Positions 34,302 through 45,548 of a stretch of DNA of 60,500 bases are shown one piece after another (position 1 is the first letter of the stretch; every line of letters begins with the position of its first letter). Position numbers and translations under genes: made by a program. The stretch is from Neocallimastix lanati (nom. inval.). Lineage: Eukaryota; Neocallimastigomycota; Neocallimastigomycetes; Neocallimastigales; Neocallimastigaceae. The stretch lies in the NCBI GenBank assembly GCA_016946835.1, contig JACVTC010000013.1, positions 547,001-607,500 on the forward strand, given 5' to 3'. Under the pieces are notes generated by a model. It did not search any database, had not been told where the DNA came from, and was given only the letters and a program-made list of their open reading frames with translations.

Positions 34302-34790
34302 TATTTATTTATATGTAATTTATTTATTTATATGTAATTTATTTATTTATATGTAATTTATTTATTTATATGTAATTTATTTATTTATATGTAATTTATT
34401 TATTTATATGTAATTTATTTATTTATATGTAATTTATTTATTTATATGTAATTTATTTATTTATATGTAATTTATTTATTTATATGTAATTTATTTATTT
34501 ATATATAATTTATTTATTTATATGTAATTTATTTATTTATATATAATTTATTTATTTATATGTAATTTATTTATTTATATGTAATTTATTTATTTATATG
34601 TAATTTATTTATTTATATGTAATTTATTTATTTATATGTAATTTATTTATTTATATATAATTTATTTATTTATATGTAATTTATTTATTTATATATAATT
34701 TATTTATTTATATGTAATTTATTTATTTATATATAATTTATTTATTTATATGTAATTTATTTATTTATATGTAATTTATTCATTTATATA
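34302..34790. repeat. 19-bp tandem array, about 25 copies
   Basis: The unit TATGTAATTTATTTATTTA is repeated head to tail; some copies carry TATATAA instead of TATGTAA, and the last carries TTCATTTA. Its sequence differs from the other 19-bp array at 32.1 kb. Confidence 0.96.
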
Positions 34791-34974
34791 TAATCCTTTT
34801 ATTGCATATTTTAAACTATTTTAAACAGATGCTGTGGAAAAATTTTTTTTTAAAATTCATAAAGTTTTTTTTTTTTTTTTATTTGAATTTATTAATTATT
34901 TAATATGCGTAATTCATCCTTTTAATAAATAATAAGAAAGTACAAATTAATAATACATGGTTTTATTATAATAA

Positions 34975-35940
34975 CAATAAGAGTATTTATTAATAAATAA
35001 TTAAATAAATAATAAATAATAAACAATTATACAAAAAGTATTTATAAATAAATAATAACAAGAGTATTTATTAATAAATAATAAATAATTAATAATATAT
35101 AATAAATAATATATAATATATAATATATAATAAATAATAAATAATAAATAATTAAATATTAAATATTAATAAAGAGTATTTATTAAAAAATAATAAATAA
35201 TAAATATTAAATAATTGAATAATAAATATTAAATAATTGAATAATAAATATTAAATAATTGAATAATAAATAATTAAAATTAATAACAAAAATTTAACAA
35301 TACCTAACCCTTAAATAAAAATACCAAGAAATTGACTTACTTTTAAAAATTAATTAAAAATGAATGTCCATAGATTACAATTGATTGATAATATATTTAT
35401 GAAATTTTGTGTAATGAAAATTTTAATTAAAGCGGGGTTCCTTATATTAATCAGTAAGTAAGAAATAATTAAAAAATAATTTATTATGATTAAATAATAT
35501 ATAATTAAATAATAGAGTATTTATTAATAAATAATGAATAATAAATAATGAATAATAAATAAATAAATAATAAATAATAAATAATAAATAATAAATAATA
35601 AATAATAAATAATAAATAATAAATAATAAATAATAAATAATAAATAATAAATAATAAATAATAAATAATAAATAATAAATAATAAATAATAAATAATAAA
35701 TAATAAATAATAGAATAATTAAATAATAAAAAAGAGTATTTATTAATAAATAATAAATAATAAATAATAAATAATAAATAATAAATAATAAATAATAAAT
35801 AATAGAATAATTAAATAATAAAAAAGAGTATTTATTAATAAATAATAAATAATAAATAATAAATAAATATGTAATAAATAATAAATAATAAATAATAAAT
35901 AAATAATAAATAATAAATAATAAATAATAAATAATAAATA
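34975..35940. repeat. (AATAAAT)n heptanucleotide satellite with palindromic module, forward orientation
   Basis: Heptamer arrays (densest 35560-35710 and 35745-35810) with GAGTATTTATTAATAAATA modules at about 34980, 35060, 35173 (variant), 35516, 35731 and 35822. The array ends abruptly at the non-repetitive island at 35941. The heptamer makes spurious frames of repeating LLFIIYY on the minus strand. Confidence 0.95.
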
Positions 35941-36325
35941 GTTCAATCCTCGGCATGGCACCAAATAATCGGATGAGGTTTCTATCCTATGATATCATGA
36001 GACCACATGTGATATTCATAAGGCTTTCCCTCAAATGATTATTTCACCCAACCCAGATACTATGCATTGAATTGAAGCATAGAACCTTGATGATTGTAAA
36101 ATTTCCAATCGCCAATGATTACACCCACTAGGGAGCTGATGCTCGTGGTCAATAGAGATATATGTAAGAACGTTAGGAATGCATCTCCGGGCAGTGTGTA
36201 ATGACGATTGAGAGCGGCGAAGCTGTTACAGTATGCCAATAACTCATCACCTTACAGTTAATTAATAACTATATGGCCATATATGGGAGATGGGTACCCA
36301 TTATGTGCAAGTCTATGTTTTTTTT
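35941..36325. other. Non-repetitive 385-bp island between satellite arrays (possible retroelement fragment)
   Basis: An abrupt jump to balanced composition, starting GTTCAATCCTCGGCATGGCA and ending CATTATGTGCAAGTCTATG before a poly(T) tract. On the minus strand it would read from poly(A) to an end abutting (TATTTAT)n. No open frame of note. Possibilities are a LINE-like 3' fragment with a microsatellite tail, or part of an LTR and leader. No second copy is visible in the window, and no family was recognised. Confidence 0.5.
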
Positions 36326-36529
36326 TTTTTTTTTTTTATTAATAAATAATTGAATAAATGAATTATAAAGATAAATAATTATAAATGATAATGTAATATA
36401 TCCTATTAGGTCTGATTTATATTTTCTTTATTTTTTTTTTTTTTACTATGGATATAGCATCCTATTTACCTATTATGCTAATTTGATTTACAAAGTTTTT
36501 TGTATGATTATTCAATTATTCAATTATTT

Positions 36530-36770
36530 ACTTATTATTTATTAATAAATACACTTTTTTATTATTTATTATTTATTAATAAATATTTTTTTTTATTATT
36601 TATTATTTATTATTAATTAATAAATACTCTTTTTATTATTTATTATTTATTAATAAATACCCTTTATATTATTTATTATTCAATTATTATTTATTAATAA
36701 ATACTCTTTTTATTATTTAGTATTTATTATTATTAGTCATTATTATTCTAATTATTATTCTTCAGGTATT
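36530..36770. repeat. (ATTTATT)n satellite with palindromic module, reverse orientation
   Basis: Five copies of the reversed TATTAATAAATAC[TA]CTTTT-type module within heptamer-like sequence (about 36538, 36578, 36620, 36650, 36690), some with base changes. It pairs as an inverted repeat with the forward array at 35.0-35.9 kb, with the non-repetitive island between them. Confidence 0.9.
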
Positions 36771-36826
36771 ATTTATGGTATTAAAAAATTATTACTTAAA
36801 TACATAAATAACTATAAATACTTAGA

Positions 36827-36889
<63 letters not shown>

Positions 36890-36970
36890 AATATGGTTAT
36901 ATTCAATATTCAGTAAACTTATGCTTTAACAGATTTGCTGGGGTAAATTTTTATTTTATTTTATTTATTT

Positions 36971-37016
<46 letters not shown>

Positions 37017-37284
37017 TATATTCAAAAATTTTTATTTTTTGTATTGCCATCCCATTACGATGATTAAAAATAAATGTATAAAAATTTAAAAAAAAGAAAA
37101 CAAAAAAAATAAAAAAATTTTAAGATAGATAGATAGATAGATAGGTGCCATATGTAGATGGATAAGTAGATGGACGGTTTTATTCATTCATTAGTTATTA
37201 AAAGAAAAATAACAAACATAAAAAAAAAATAAAAAAAAAAATTACAAAAAATGAATAAATTTATATTTATATATAAAGTGTCTA

Positions 37285-37735
37285 TGTATATGAATAGGTG
37301 TCGTCTATGTATAGGAATAAGTCTCTATCAATGCATATGAATATGAATAGGTGCATATGTGTATTGGAATAGGTGTCTTGGTATATGAATAGGTGTATAT
37401 CTGTATTGGAATAGGTGTCTTGGTATAGGAATAGGTGTATATCTGTATTTATTGGAATAGGTGTCTTTGTATAGGAATAGGTGTATATCTGTATTGGAAT
37501 AGGTGTCTTTGTATAGGAATAGGTGTATATCTATATTTATTGGAATAGGTGTCTTTGTATATGAATAGGTGTCTATCTGTATAGGAATAGGTGTATATCT
37601 GTATTGGAATAGGTGTCTTGGTATGTGAATAGGTGTCTTGGTATGTGAGTAGGTGTCAATATGTATCGATGTATATAATATATGATATATGAACATTTGT
37701 CTATGTATAATGAATAGGTGTCTATGATATATGAA
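37285..37735. repeat. 21/42-bp minisatellite (GGAATAGGTGT family)
   Basis: Alternating 21-bp half units TTGGTATAGGAATAGGTGTAT and ATCTGTATTGGAATAGGTGTC with small insertions, about 20 half units. It is preceded by a (GATA) run at 37124-37144. The minus strand stays open for 122 codons with repeated PIPIPRHLFQYRYTPI-like sequence, because the unit length is a multiple of three; there is no initiation context or domain to support a gene. Confidence 0.9.
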
Positions 37736-38012
37736 ATAGGATATAGGATATATATGTTTATGGATATGTATATTTATATGAATGTGTGGAGGTATCTTTT
37801 TTCATATAAATAGATACATCCAAAAAATATAGGTATGTATATATATATATATATATTTATAAATTTATATATATAAAAAAAAAATGGTATGTTCAATGAA
37901 AACCTTTTTTTTTTTTTTTTTTTTTTTTAATTAAAAAAAATTAGAACTATCTGTATATATATATAAGATACTGAGGTCATTTTTTTTTTCTTTAAATTAT
38001 TTCGAAACTTAA

Positions 38013-39266
38013 TTAAAGTACAACAACATTTTTAATGCAAACAGGACATTTAATTACTGTATTATGGGTAATTTCTTCTTTTGTATTATAATTAATTTTA
38101 AAGTACCATCTTAAACATTTATCGTGGAAGTAATGGCCACAAGCTAATTGTACCATTTCAATAGAGTTCTCATTATTATAATGTGTTTCATCATCATTGA
38201 AAGATTCATAAAAACATATTGGAGAGCATTTTCTTGCTGTTTGAGTAGTTTCATATCTATTTTCTTTGAAATCATTGAATCCTAATATTAAAATTTCATC
38301 ACTATTTTCTTCTTCTTCTTCTTCCTTTAATTTGCGTTGATTCAACTTAATATTTTTTGTATTTGTTTTTTTATTATTATTATTATTATTATCATTATTA
38401 TCATTATTATCATTATTATTATCGTTATTATCGTTATTATCATTATTATCATTATTATTATCGTTATTATCATTATTATTATCGTTATTATCATTATTAT
38501 CATTATTATCATTATTATTATTATTATTAAGCACCTTTATTAATGGTTCTATTTTATTATTCTTTTTTTCTAATTTATTATTCTTTTTTTCTATTTTATT
38601 ATTCTTTTTTTCTATATTATTATTCTTTTTTTCTAATTTATTATTCTTTTTTTCTATTTTATTATTCTCTTTATCTATTTCGGATTTAAATAATTCATTA
38701 TTTCTCATTCTTTTTTCCTTTGAAGAATTATTTTTGTCCAAATAAGTATTAGTTCTTACTTCCATTTCATTGTCTTTTGTTATAATTTCTTCCATGTTTC
38801 TATAAAGTATTTTTGTTACTTCTTCTATTTCTTTTTCTTTCTTTTTAATTTCATTTTTTAATTCTTTAATTGCAATATATAATTTATTAATAATTTCTTT
38901 TAAGTCTTTCTGTTTTTCACTATGTTTACATTTCGGACTTTTATTTTTTTGTTTTAACCTTTCATATTTTTGTTTTAACCTTTCATATTTTTGTTCTAAA
39001 CTTTCATATTTTTGTTCTAAACTTTCATTATTTTGTTGCAACTCTTTATTTTCTATAACCTGATGATTATATATTTTTATAAGATTATCAATTATTTTTT
39101 TGTATTCTTCATTTTCTTTTTCAGCGTCTTCACGTTTTTTATCGGCACTTTTAATATCTTTTTGTAATTCATCAATTTCAATAATTAGATTAGTATTAAT
39201 ATCTTTTAATTTTTTTTGATTTACAATTTTTTGATTTAAATCCAACTCATTATCTCTATCATTCAT
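38013..39266 (-). CDS. Coiled-coil protein with C-terminal RING-H2 finger (putative E3 ubiquitin ligase)
   Basis: A single-exon 417-residue protein. Residues about 10-245 are strongly charged and predicted coiled coil by eye, with two internal heptad arrays: LEQKYES/LKQKYER (about 82-107) and six copies of EKKNN[KN][LI] (about 204-240). Residues 247-298 are an Asn/Asp tract (NND units). The C-terminus is a RING-H2: C347, C351, C376, H378, H381, C384, C407, C410 (CGHYFHDKC, CPVC). The second half fits the family exactly; the first pair is C-x3-C instead of the usual C-x2-C. Known role of the family: recruiting E2 enzymes for ubiquitin transfer. Substrate and location are unknown; no membrane segment or signal peptide was seen. 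Confidence 0.87.
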   Translation of the reverse strand: MNDRDNELDLNQKIVNQKKLKDINTNLIIEIDELQKDIKSADKKREDAEKENEEYKKIIDNLIKIYNHQVIENKELQQNNESLEQKYESLEQKYERLKQKYERLKQKNKSPKCKHSEKQKDLKEIINKLYIAIKELKNEIKKKEKEIEEVTKILYRNMEEIITKDNEMEVRTNTYLDKNNSSKEKRMRNNELFKSEIDKENNKIEKKNNKLEKKNNNIEKKNNKIEKKNNKLEKKNNKIEPLIKVLNNNNNNDNNDNNDNNDNNNDNNDNNNDNNDNNDNNDNNNDNNDNNDNNNNNNKKTNTKNIKLNQRKLKEEEEEENSDEILILGFNDFKENRYETTQTARKCSPICFYESFNDDETHYNNENSIEMVQLACGHYFHDKCLRWYFKINYNTKEEITHNTVIKCPVCIKNVVVL

Positions 39267-39992
39267 TTTTATACATACTTATATATATATATATATATAA
39301 TAAAATCAAGAAAAAAATATGTATTTTTTTTTTTTTTTTTATAGTTTTTTTTTTTTATTTTAATATATGTATAACTTTATAAAGTAAATTATATATATAT
39401 ATATATATAAAGAAAGAAAATTTTCAATGACAATAAAAAATGAATAGAGAAATTTTATTTTTTTATTTTTAATTTTATTTTTTTTTTTTTTTAAAAAAAA
39501 TAAAAAGTATATAAAAAAAAAAAAAGAAAAAGAAAGAAATTAAAAGTTTAATATTTATGTACTTTTTTAATTTTTTTTTTTTTTTTTATTTTTTTTTACT
39601 GGAACTAAAAAATAAAATAAAATAAATAAATAAATAAATAATAGATAAATAATAATAATACATAAATGAATAAATAAATAAATAAATAAATAGAAATTAA
39701 CTTTAATTTAATTTTTTAAAATGTGGATTATTGGTGAAAATAAATTAATGGAACTAAAATTATATATTATAATAAAACTAAAATTAAATAATAAATAAAA
39801 AAATTCAGACATATTAATAAAAAAAAACAGACGTATTAATAAAAAAAAAAAAACAGACAATAATAATCATGATAATCATTTTACATTATAACAATTGAAA
39901 TAAAATAAAAGAATAACAATATTTATTAATTAAAAGTAACTACCATTTTAATATTTAAAATTTGTTTTTTATTATTATTATTTTATAATATA

Positions 39993-40026
<34 letters not shown>

Positions 40027-41122
40027 TTTTTTTATTTTTTTATTTCCAAAGTAACCCTCCCCTTAATGACAGTGGTAGTATATAGAGTAATTAATGTAAA
40101 GTTTTACAAAAATAATATGAGAGGTGTGTATTTCTCAAAATGTAGCTTAAAATATTTTTATAAATAAAAACATATAAATAAATAAATAAATAAAAAATAT
40201 TAAATAGAACAAAAAAATATGTTAAAAATGTTTTATTATTAACTTTTTTATATTTTATCTTAATTTCTATCAATTTTCAGTTTTATTTTATTATTAAAGC
40301 TTTAATAAAATAAAAAAAAAAAAAAACTATATAATATTAATATTGATATTAATAATAAAAATAACTATATAAAATATTTATATTGATATTAATAATAAAA
40401 AAAAAACTATATAATATTGATATTGATATTAATAATTAAAAAAAACTATATAAAATATTGATATTCTATATATATAATTATTTATTATTCAGAATAAATA
40501 ATATATAATTTTTTAATATAACAGTAATATGAAGATATGAAGTATATATGAAAATATTTTTTTTACTGCTTAATATTTGAAATATTTATATTTATTCTGA
40601 ATAAAAAATTAGTGTTAATTATTTATTATTTATTATTTACTATTTATTATTTACTATTTATTATTTACTATTTATTATTTACTATTTATTATTTACTATT
40701 TATTATTTATTATATTATTTATTATTCAATTATTTATTATTTATTTTTTATTTATTTAAAAATATTTTTTATAATAAAATATTTTATAATAAATCTTTTC
40801 TTGTAGCTATTTTTTCCTTTTATTCTTCCTCTATAGTTATAGGTTATAGTGATAGTTTCATTATTGTTATTTGATTTATTGTGTCGCTTATAAAATATTT
40901 AAAGACTTAATTCAAAAATGATTTTTATTATTTATTTAATTATTTATTTATTGGTTAAAAAAATAATATAATGTGGCAATTAATTGTACATATTTTAAGC
41001 CATATTACGAAATGCACAATTGAGAAATGATACACATTCAAATAATATATATAATGAATTTGATACATTTTGAAATGTGGCGTTTATATATATTTTAATT
41101 TAAAGCCATAATTTTTATATCA

Positions 41123-41153
<31 letters not shown>

Positions 41154-41400
41154 ATGAAATATATATCAAAATATTGATAATTGTCATGAAAAAAGGACAC
41201 ATAATGTGCTTTTTATTTACTTATTATTTATTTTATTGTTAAGTATTAGTTACATTATAATTATATAAGTATACATTATACATTGTAATATAAATATACC
41301 ACAATACGTCACATTGTAAATCTCATTTATTGTATTTTGCTAAAATGTAATATTCTCTTTCATGATATAAGAAATACAATTAAATATAAAATAGATAAAG
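39267..41400. other. Gene-free AT-rich region with several short tandem repeats
   Basis: A 55-60-bp unit built on AACTATATAA[TA]ATT.ATATTGATATTAATAAT recurs about 3.5 times at 40322-40465, and a TTTACTATTTATTA 14-mer repeats at 40625-40700. Two diverged copies of TGTGGC...TTAAGCCAT / TGTGGC...TTAAAGCCAT sit at about 40973-41003 and 41078-41109. No coding region was supported. Confidence 0.5.
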
Positions 41401-41479
41401 GCTCTTGTTTTTCTAGTAAGCACAGAAAACACAAGAGGATCAGCATTTCTTCTGGTAACATTAGAAAAAAAGTTATTCA

Positions 41480-42720
41480 AAGCAAAATTAACAATATATA
41501 ATCTATATAGAATTTGTGAGATCCAACAACGTAGAAGGAACTAAAAATACTGTTGAATTAAAAGATTCAAATGGTCTTGGTGAAGATCAAGTTTTCACAG
41601 GATTTTTAAGAAATATTAACTTTAGTAATGTTCGCAATGACACATTCAACATTTATCAAAAAGAAAGAACCAATAAGATTGATAATTGATAGCGGTACCA
41701 CATTAACTTTTTAACATAAGAAATCAAATATCTAGATGATACTAAAAAGGTTAACAATAAAAATTATCACCTACCCTACAGATCTATCTTTTAAAAGATA
41801 AATCTGTAGTTTATAATATCTTTATTAACTTTCATAAATTAATGAACAATAATACGTAATTTACAATTAAAACTTTAAAAAAACTAACAATGGTTCTGAG
41901 TATACAAGAGACAAACAAAAATTTCAACATGTTCTTTTCCGAAAATGGTATTAAATTAATTTACTCAACTCCAGGGGTAACCTTCAACAAAAATGATCTT
42001 TCAGAACGAATTAACCAAACTCTTAATAATTGTGCAGTCACTTTGCTTAATTCTTCCAAATTACCACTTTTTTTTTTGAGGATTCTGCTACCTTTATGTG
42101 GATGGCGTTTATACAATCTCAATCCTCATCACGGTAATAATCCAAAAAATCTCAGAAGCAGCTTTTTTTTTTTTTTTTTTTTATTTTTTATTATTTTATT
42201 TTTATTTTATTTCAACAAACCTATTGATATCCGACACCTACGTGATTTTAGTTAAAAAGTATATTTTTAACAAAAATCATAAAATGAATAAATTTGAAAA
42301 TAATTCTAAACCTGGAAATTTTTCTTGATTATACTTCAGATTCTATGGGTTATCATATTTTAGTTCCATATTTTAACTGTATTGCTTCAGCATGTCTATT
42401 TTTTTTTTTTTTATGAAAATATTCATGGAATTACTAATTCTACTTTCCTTTCAGAAGAAAATATATTATTAATTTTTATTTTTCCTTCAAATTATTCAAT
42501 TGAGAAGGAAAAGAACTGTAATGATTAATTAAATAATTCAAATTATTTTAACAATTAATAATCAAGAAATTATTAATAGCAATAATATAATTATATATAG
42601 AATAGTAACAATAACAACAATATCAATAAAAATATGAATTTAAATGGAAAACACGAAAAATTAAATACAAGATAAAATCTTGATATATTACTAGAAAAAA
42701 AAACTTAAAACAATAATTTA

Positions 42721-42757
<37 letters not shown>

Positions 42758-43260
42758 TGGCTATAAATATTCAAGATGGTGATAAAAATAATTTAGAAAA
42801 TACTAACCAAATAGAAAATATTGATATTTTTATTAATAATCAAAAAAAAAAAGAAAGTTCATTGATTTAAATGAAGAAGAATATACAAATGATAGTGAAC
42901 AATTAACAATGAAGAAAAATAAAATATTATTAAAAAAAAAAAAAAAAGTAAATCCTAAAAGTTATGATGAAACTAAAAACTCTGACGATTCAAATAAATG
43001 GAAAGATGAAATTAAAAAAAAAATAATGTGAATGAATAAAAGGTCATGAGAATTGAATTGTTTATAATATAATTTTCCAAAATAATATTACTTTAATTTA
43101 TACAAGATCGGTACTTATTACTAAAGATAATGGTATTTAAAAAAGCGAGATTAGTTGTTCGTGGTTTCATATAGAGAAAAGATATCAACTATACCTCCTC
43201 ATATTTATCAACGATTGAAGGGGAAAGTTTATGAATTACGATTTCCATTGTATCACAATA
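41480..43260 (+). mobile_element. Degenerate Ty1/copia retrotransposon (protease, integrase, RT start)
   Basis: Copia-type pol segments occur in the expected order but with stops and frameshifts. They are an aspartic-protease-like LIIDSGTT (41679-41702); the integrase core with ENGIK, then STPGVTF and LSERINQTL at 41940-42030, the Glu of which fits the third DDE acid; the post-core block NKPIDIRHLRDF (about 42211-42250); a YTSDSMGYHILVP-type block (about 42330-42380); a linker with NPKSYDET and NKWKDEIKKK before RT (about 42950-43020); and the RT start KARLVVRGF..RKDINY at 43142-43190. Near 42730 the copy contains an AAT microsatellite. The order protease-integrase-RT places it in Ty1/copia. 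No LTRs were found; the copy is inactive. Confidence 0.85.
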
Positions 43261-44273
43261 TAAATTATTATTAATACATTAAAAATCTATTTTGATCACA
43301 ATTGCAGTATTTATTTTATGGCGTAAGAGCTTATATAGTTTTTAATGAATTCTAATATAACCTCCACTATAAGTCTACGTTTCCGTCTTTTTTTTTACTT
43401 AAAAATCAATGTTAAGATAATTATGATTATCCATTATTACTTCTAATTATTTATCTTCTTCAAATGCAACAATATACAACTAGCTCAATAATAAACTTAT
43501 AATAATACCCTCCAGTACAGATAACATATTTAAGCACATACACAAATAAATAAAAAATAATAAATAACAAATAATACATTATAATTTAATATATAATTAA
43601 AATAATAAACTAAAAAATAAATAAATAAAAAAAAAAAAATTTTTTTTTTTAATAATTTTAAAAATGAAATAAAATAAATTATTTTAACAATCAAGTATCT
43701 TTAATAATGTATTTATATTTAAAATATTGTGTGTTATATATAATATTATTATATAATAATTACATTGAATTTCATTATTAAAAGATAAAACTATTTTAAA
43801 GAATTTCTGTTTGTTAAGATTAATTATTATTTTTCAAATATTTTATCATTAAATGAATTAATATCTGTTAAGAATTTAGAAAATGTAATACAAATGAATA
43901 TAATTTCTCTTTAAAATAATATCACTTTTTTAAATTATTATGTTTTAAATTAAAATAATAGAGAATTTTCTCTTTAAAAATAAAACAATGTATCATTTAT
44001 ATCTATAATTTATTTATTATAATATATTATTATAATTATTATATAATCATAAATCATTATGAAAGAAATAAAGTCATAAAAAAGTTGATAGAATAAATAT
44101 ATTAATTAGAAAAAAAAAAAAAGAGGGTTACAGTTTAAAGTTTTGAGAATAAATATTATTAAAAAATTTATTATAATTATTCAATAATAATAATAATAAT
44201 AATAATAACAATTATAATAAAATGAATAAGTTTTAGGATGTTATAAAATTGTTGTTTTATTCATACACTACAC

Positions 44274-44310
<37 letters not shown>

Positions 44311-44583
44311 ATATATCTGTATATAATAAAAAATGTTGGAAACTTTAAAAACTCTAAATATTTAATATATAAAAATCATAAAGTGTAAATTTTATTTATT
44401 TTATATTACAACAAATCTAAAGTTGTAAAAAAAAAAATTTTTTTTAAAAAATAATTTAATATAAAAATATATTAAAATAATAATTATAATTATAATAATA
44501 ATAATATTACTATTAAAACTAATATATTTATATTTTTTATTTTTATTTTTATTTTTTTTTTTGAAGAAAAAAAAGAAATCAAA

Positions 44584-44614
<31 letters not shown>

Positions 44615-44692
44615 TTTAATTTAGTGCTCACATAATAATTAAAATATTTCTATAACAATTAATTATAAAAAAAAAAAATAAAAAAAAAAAAA
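43261..44692. other. AT-rich intergenic region upstream of the CAP-protein gene
   Basis: No gene was found. It contains a poly(T) tract at 44277-44304, AAT repeats near 44187-44207 and an A-rich leader directly before the CAP start codon. The first 250 bp may still be retroelement debris. Confidence 0.5.
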
Positions 44693-45548
44693 ATGAGGTT
44701 TAATATTTCTTTTTTCCTTTATGTAATACTTTATGCATGCATTACAATTAAAGCAGAATTAACCGATGAAGAAAAAAAAAAATTATTAACTCTTCATCAA
44801 GAAGCAAGAAATGTATTACATGCTCCAGATATGAAAGATTTAAGTTGGGATGATACAATAGCTAAAGGTGCCCAAGTAAGTATCTTGTATTATTATGAAA
44901 TATGATAAAAATATTTAAAAATGAATAAATATCTTTATCATATTTCATAATAATACAACATGTTTGATAATAATATAAAAAAATTTTTTTTTTTCTTTTT
45001 TTTCTTTTTTTTTTTATTAAACTTTTATAAATCATTTTTATTCAAAATAATAGGAATATGCTGATGAATGCAATGGTATGGTTCACTCTAAATCTAGTTA
45101 TGGAGAAAATTTAGCAGGTGCTTCCTATAATGATGTAACTAAATTATTTGAATTATGGATGGGTGAAAAAAAAGATTTTGACGAATCTGGATATAGAGCT
45201 AAATTTTTAAGTAGTTCTTATAACGGTAAAGCCATAGGCCATTACTCTCAAATTGTATGGGCTGCTAATAGTAAACTTGGATGTGGATATGCCTACTGTA
45301 GTAATATATCACTTTCATATCTTTTAGTTTGTCGATATGAAACTGGTAATTATATAAATCAACAAGTTTATGCTGAACCTACAAGTACCTCTACTATAGA
45401 TGATCCAAATCTTAAAAATGAAGATACTACCACTAAAGATAGTCCAACAAATAAAGATGAAGATAAAGATTCTGCTGAAAGTATCTATAAATTAAGTTTT
45501 AAAATGATACTTTTTTCCATTTTTTTAACAATTTATATTTTAATATAA
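44693..45548 (+). CDS. Secreted CAP-domain (SCP/TAPS, PR-1-like) protein, probably GPI-anchored (2 exons)
   Basis: Exons 44693-44875 and 45054-45548 join in phase 0 to give 225 residues. Residues 1-21 (MRFNISFFLYVILYACITIKA) are a signal peptide. The CAP domain covers about 25-170, starting LLTLHQEARN. It has HSKSSYGENLA (H72, E79), GHYSQIVW (H124), CGYAYC and VCRYETGNY, the four standard CAP signatures including the two His and the Glu that line the cavity. A Thr/Asp/Lys-rich spacer follows, and the last 15 residues are hydrophobic (MILFSIFLTIYILI), which fits a GPI-anchor signal or a tail anchor. Family knowledge: fungal CAP proteins bind and export sterols/lipids outside the cell or act at the wall. 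The exact role here is unknown. The intron holds a perfect hairpin, listed separately. Confidence 0.95.
44885..44958 (+). repeat. Perfect 25-bp inverted repeat inside the CAP gene intron
   Basis: The left arm at 44885-44909 (starting TTGTATTATTATGAAATATG) is exactly complementary to the right arm at 44934-44958, with a 24-nt loop. The hairpin begins 9 nt after the 5' splice site. A perfect 25-bp stem is far longer than expected by chance even in AT-rich DNA. Confidence 0.97.

Noticed and set aside
35941-35963. tRNA-like 3' end (GTTCAATCCTCGGCATGGCA then CCA) or a tRNA primer-binding site on the minus strand
   Set aside because: The T-loop and CCA look right, but the acceptor part is one nucleotide short, there is no 5' T-stem strand or cloverleaf upstream (only AATAAAT repeats), and no LTR end CA precedes the supposed primer-binding site.
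35447-35964. Long minus-strand frames of repeating LLFIIYY
   Set aside because: A 7-bp repeat always gives a 7-residue periodic frame; no domain, no complexity, and the same occurs in the TPX2-like intron at 51.5-52.0 kb.
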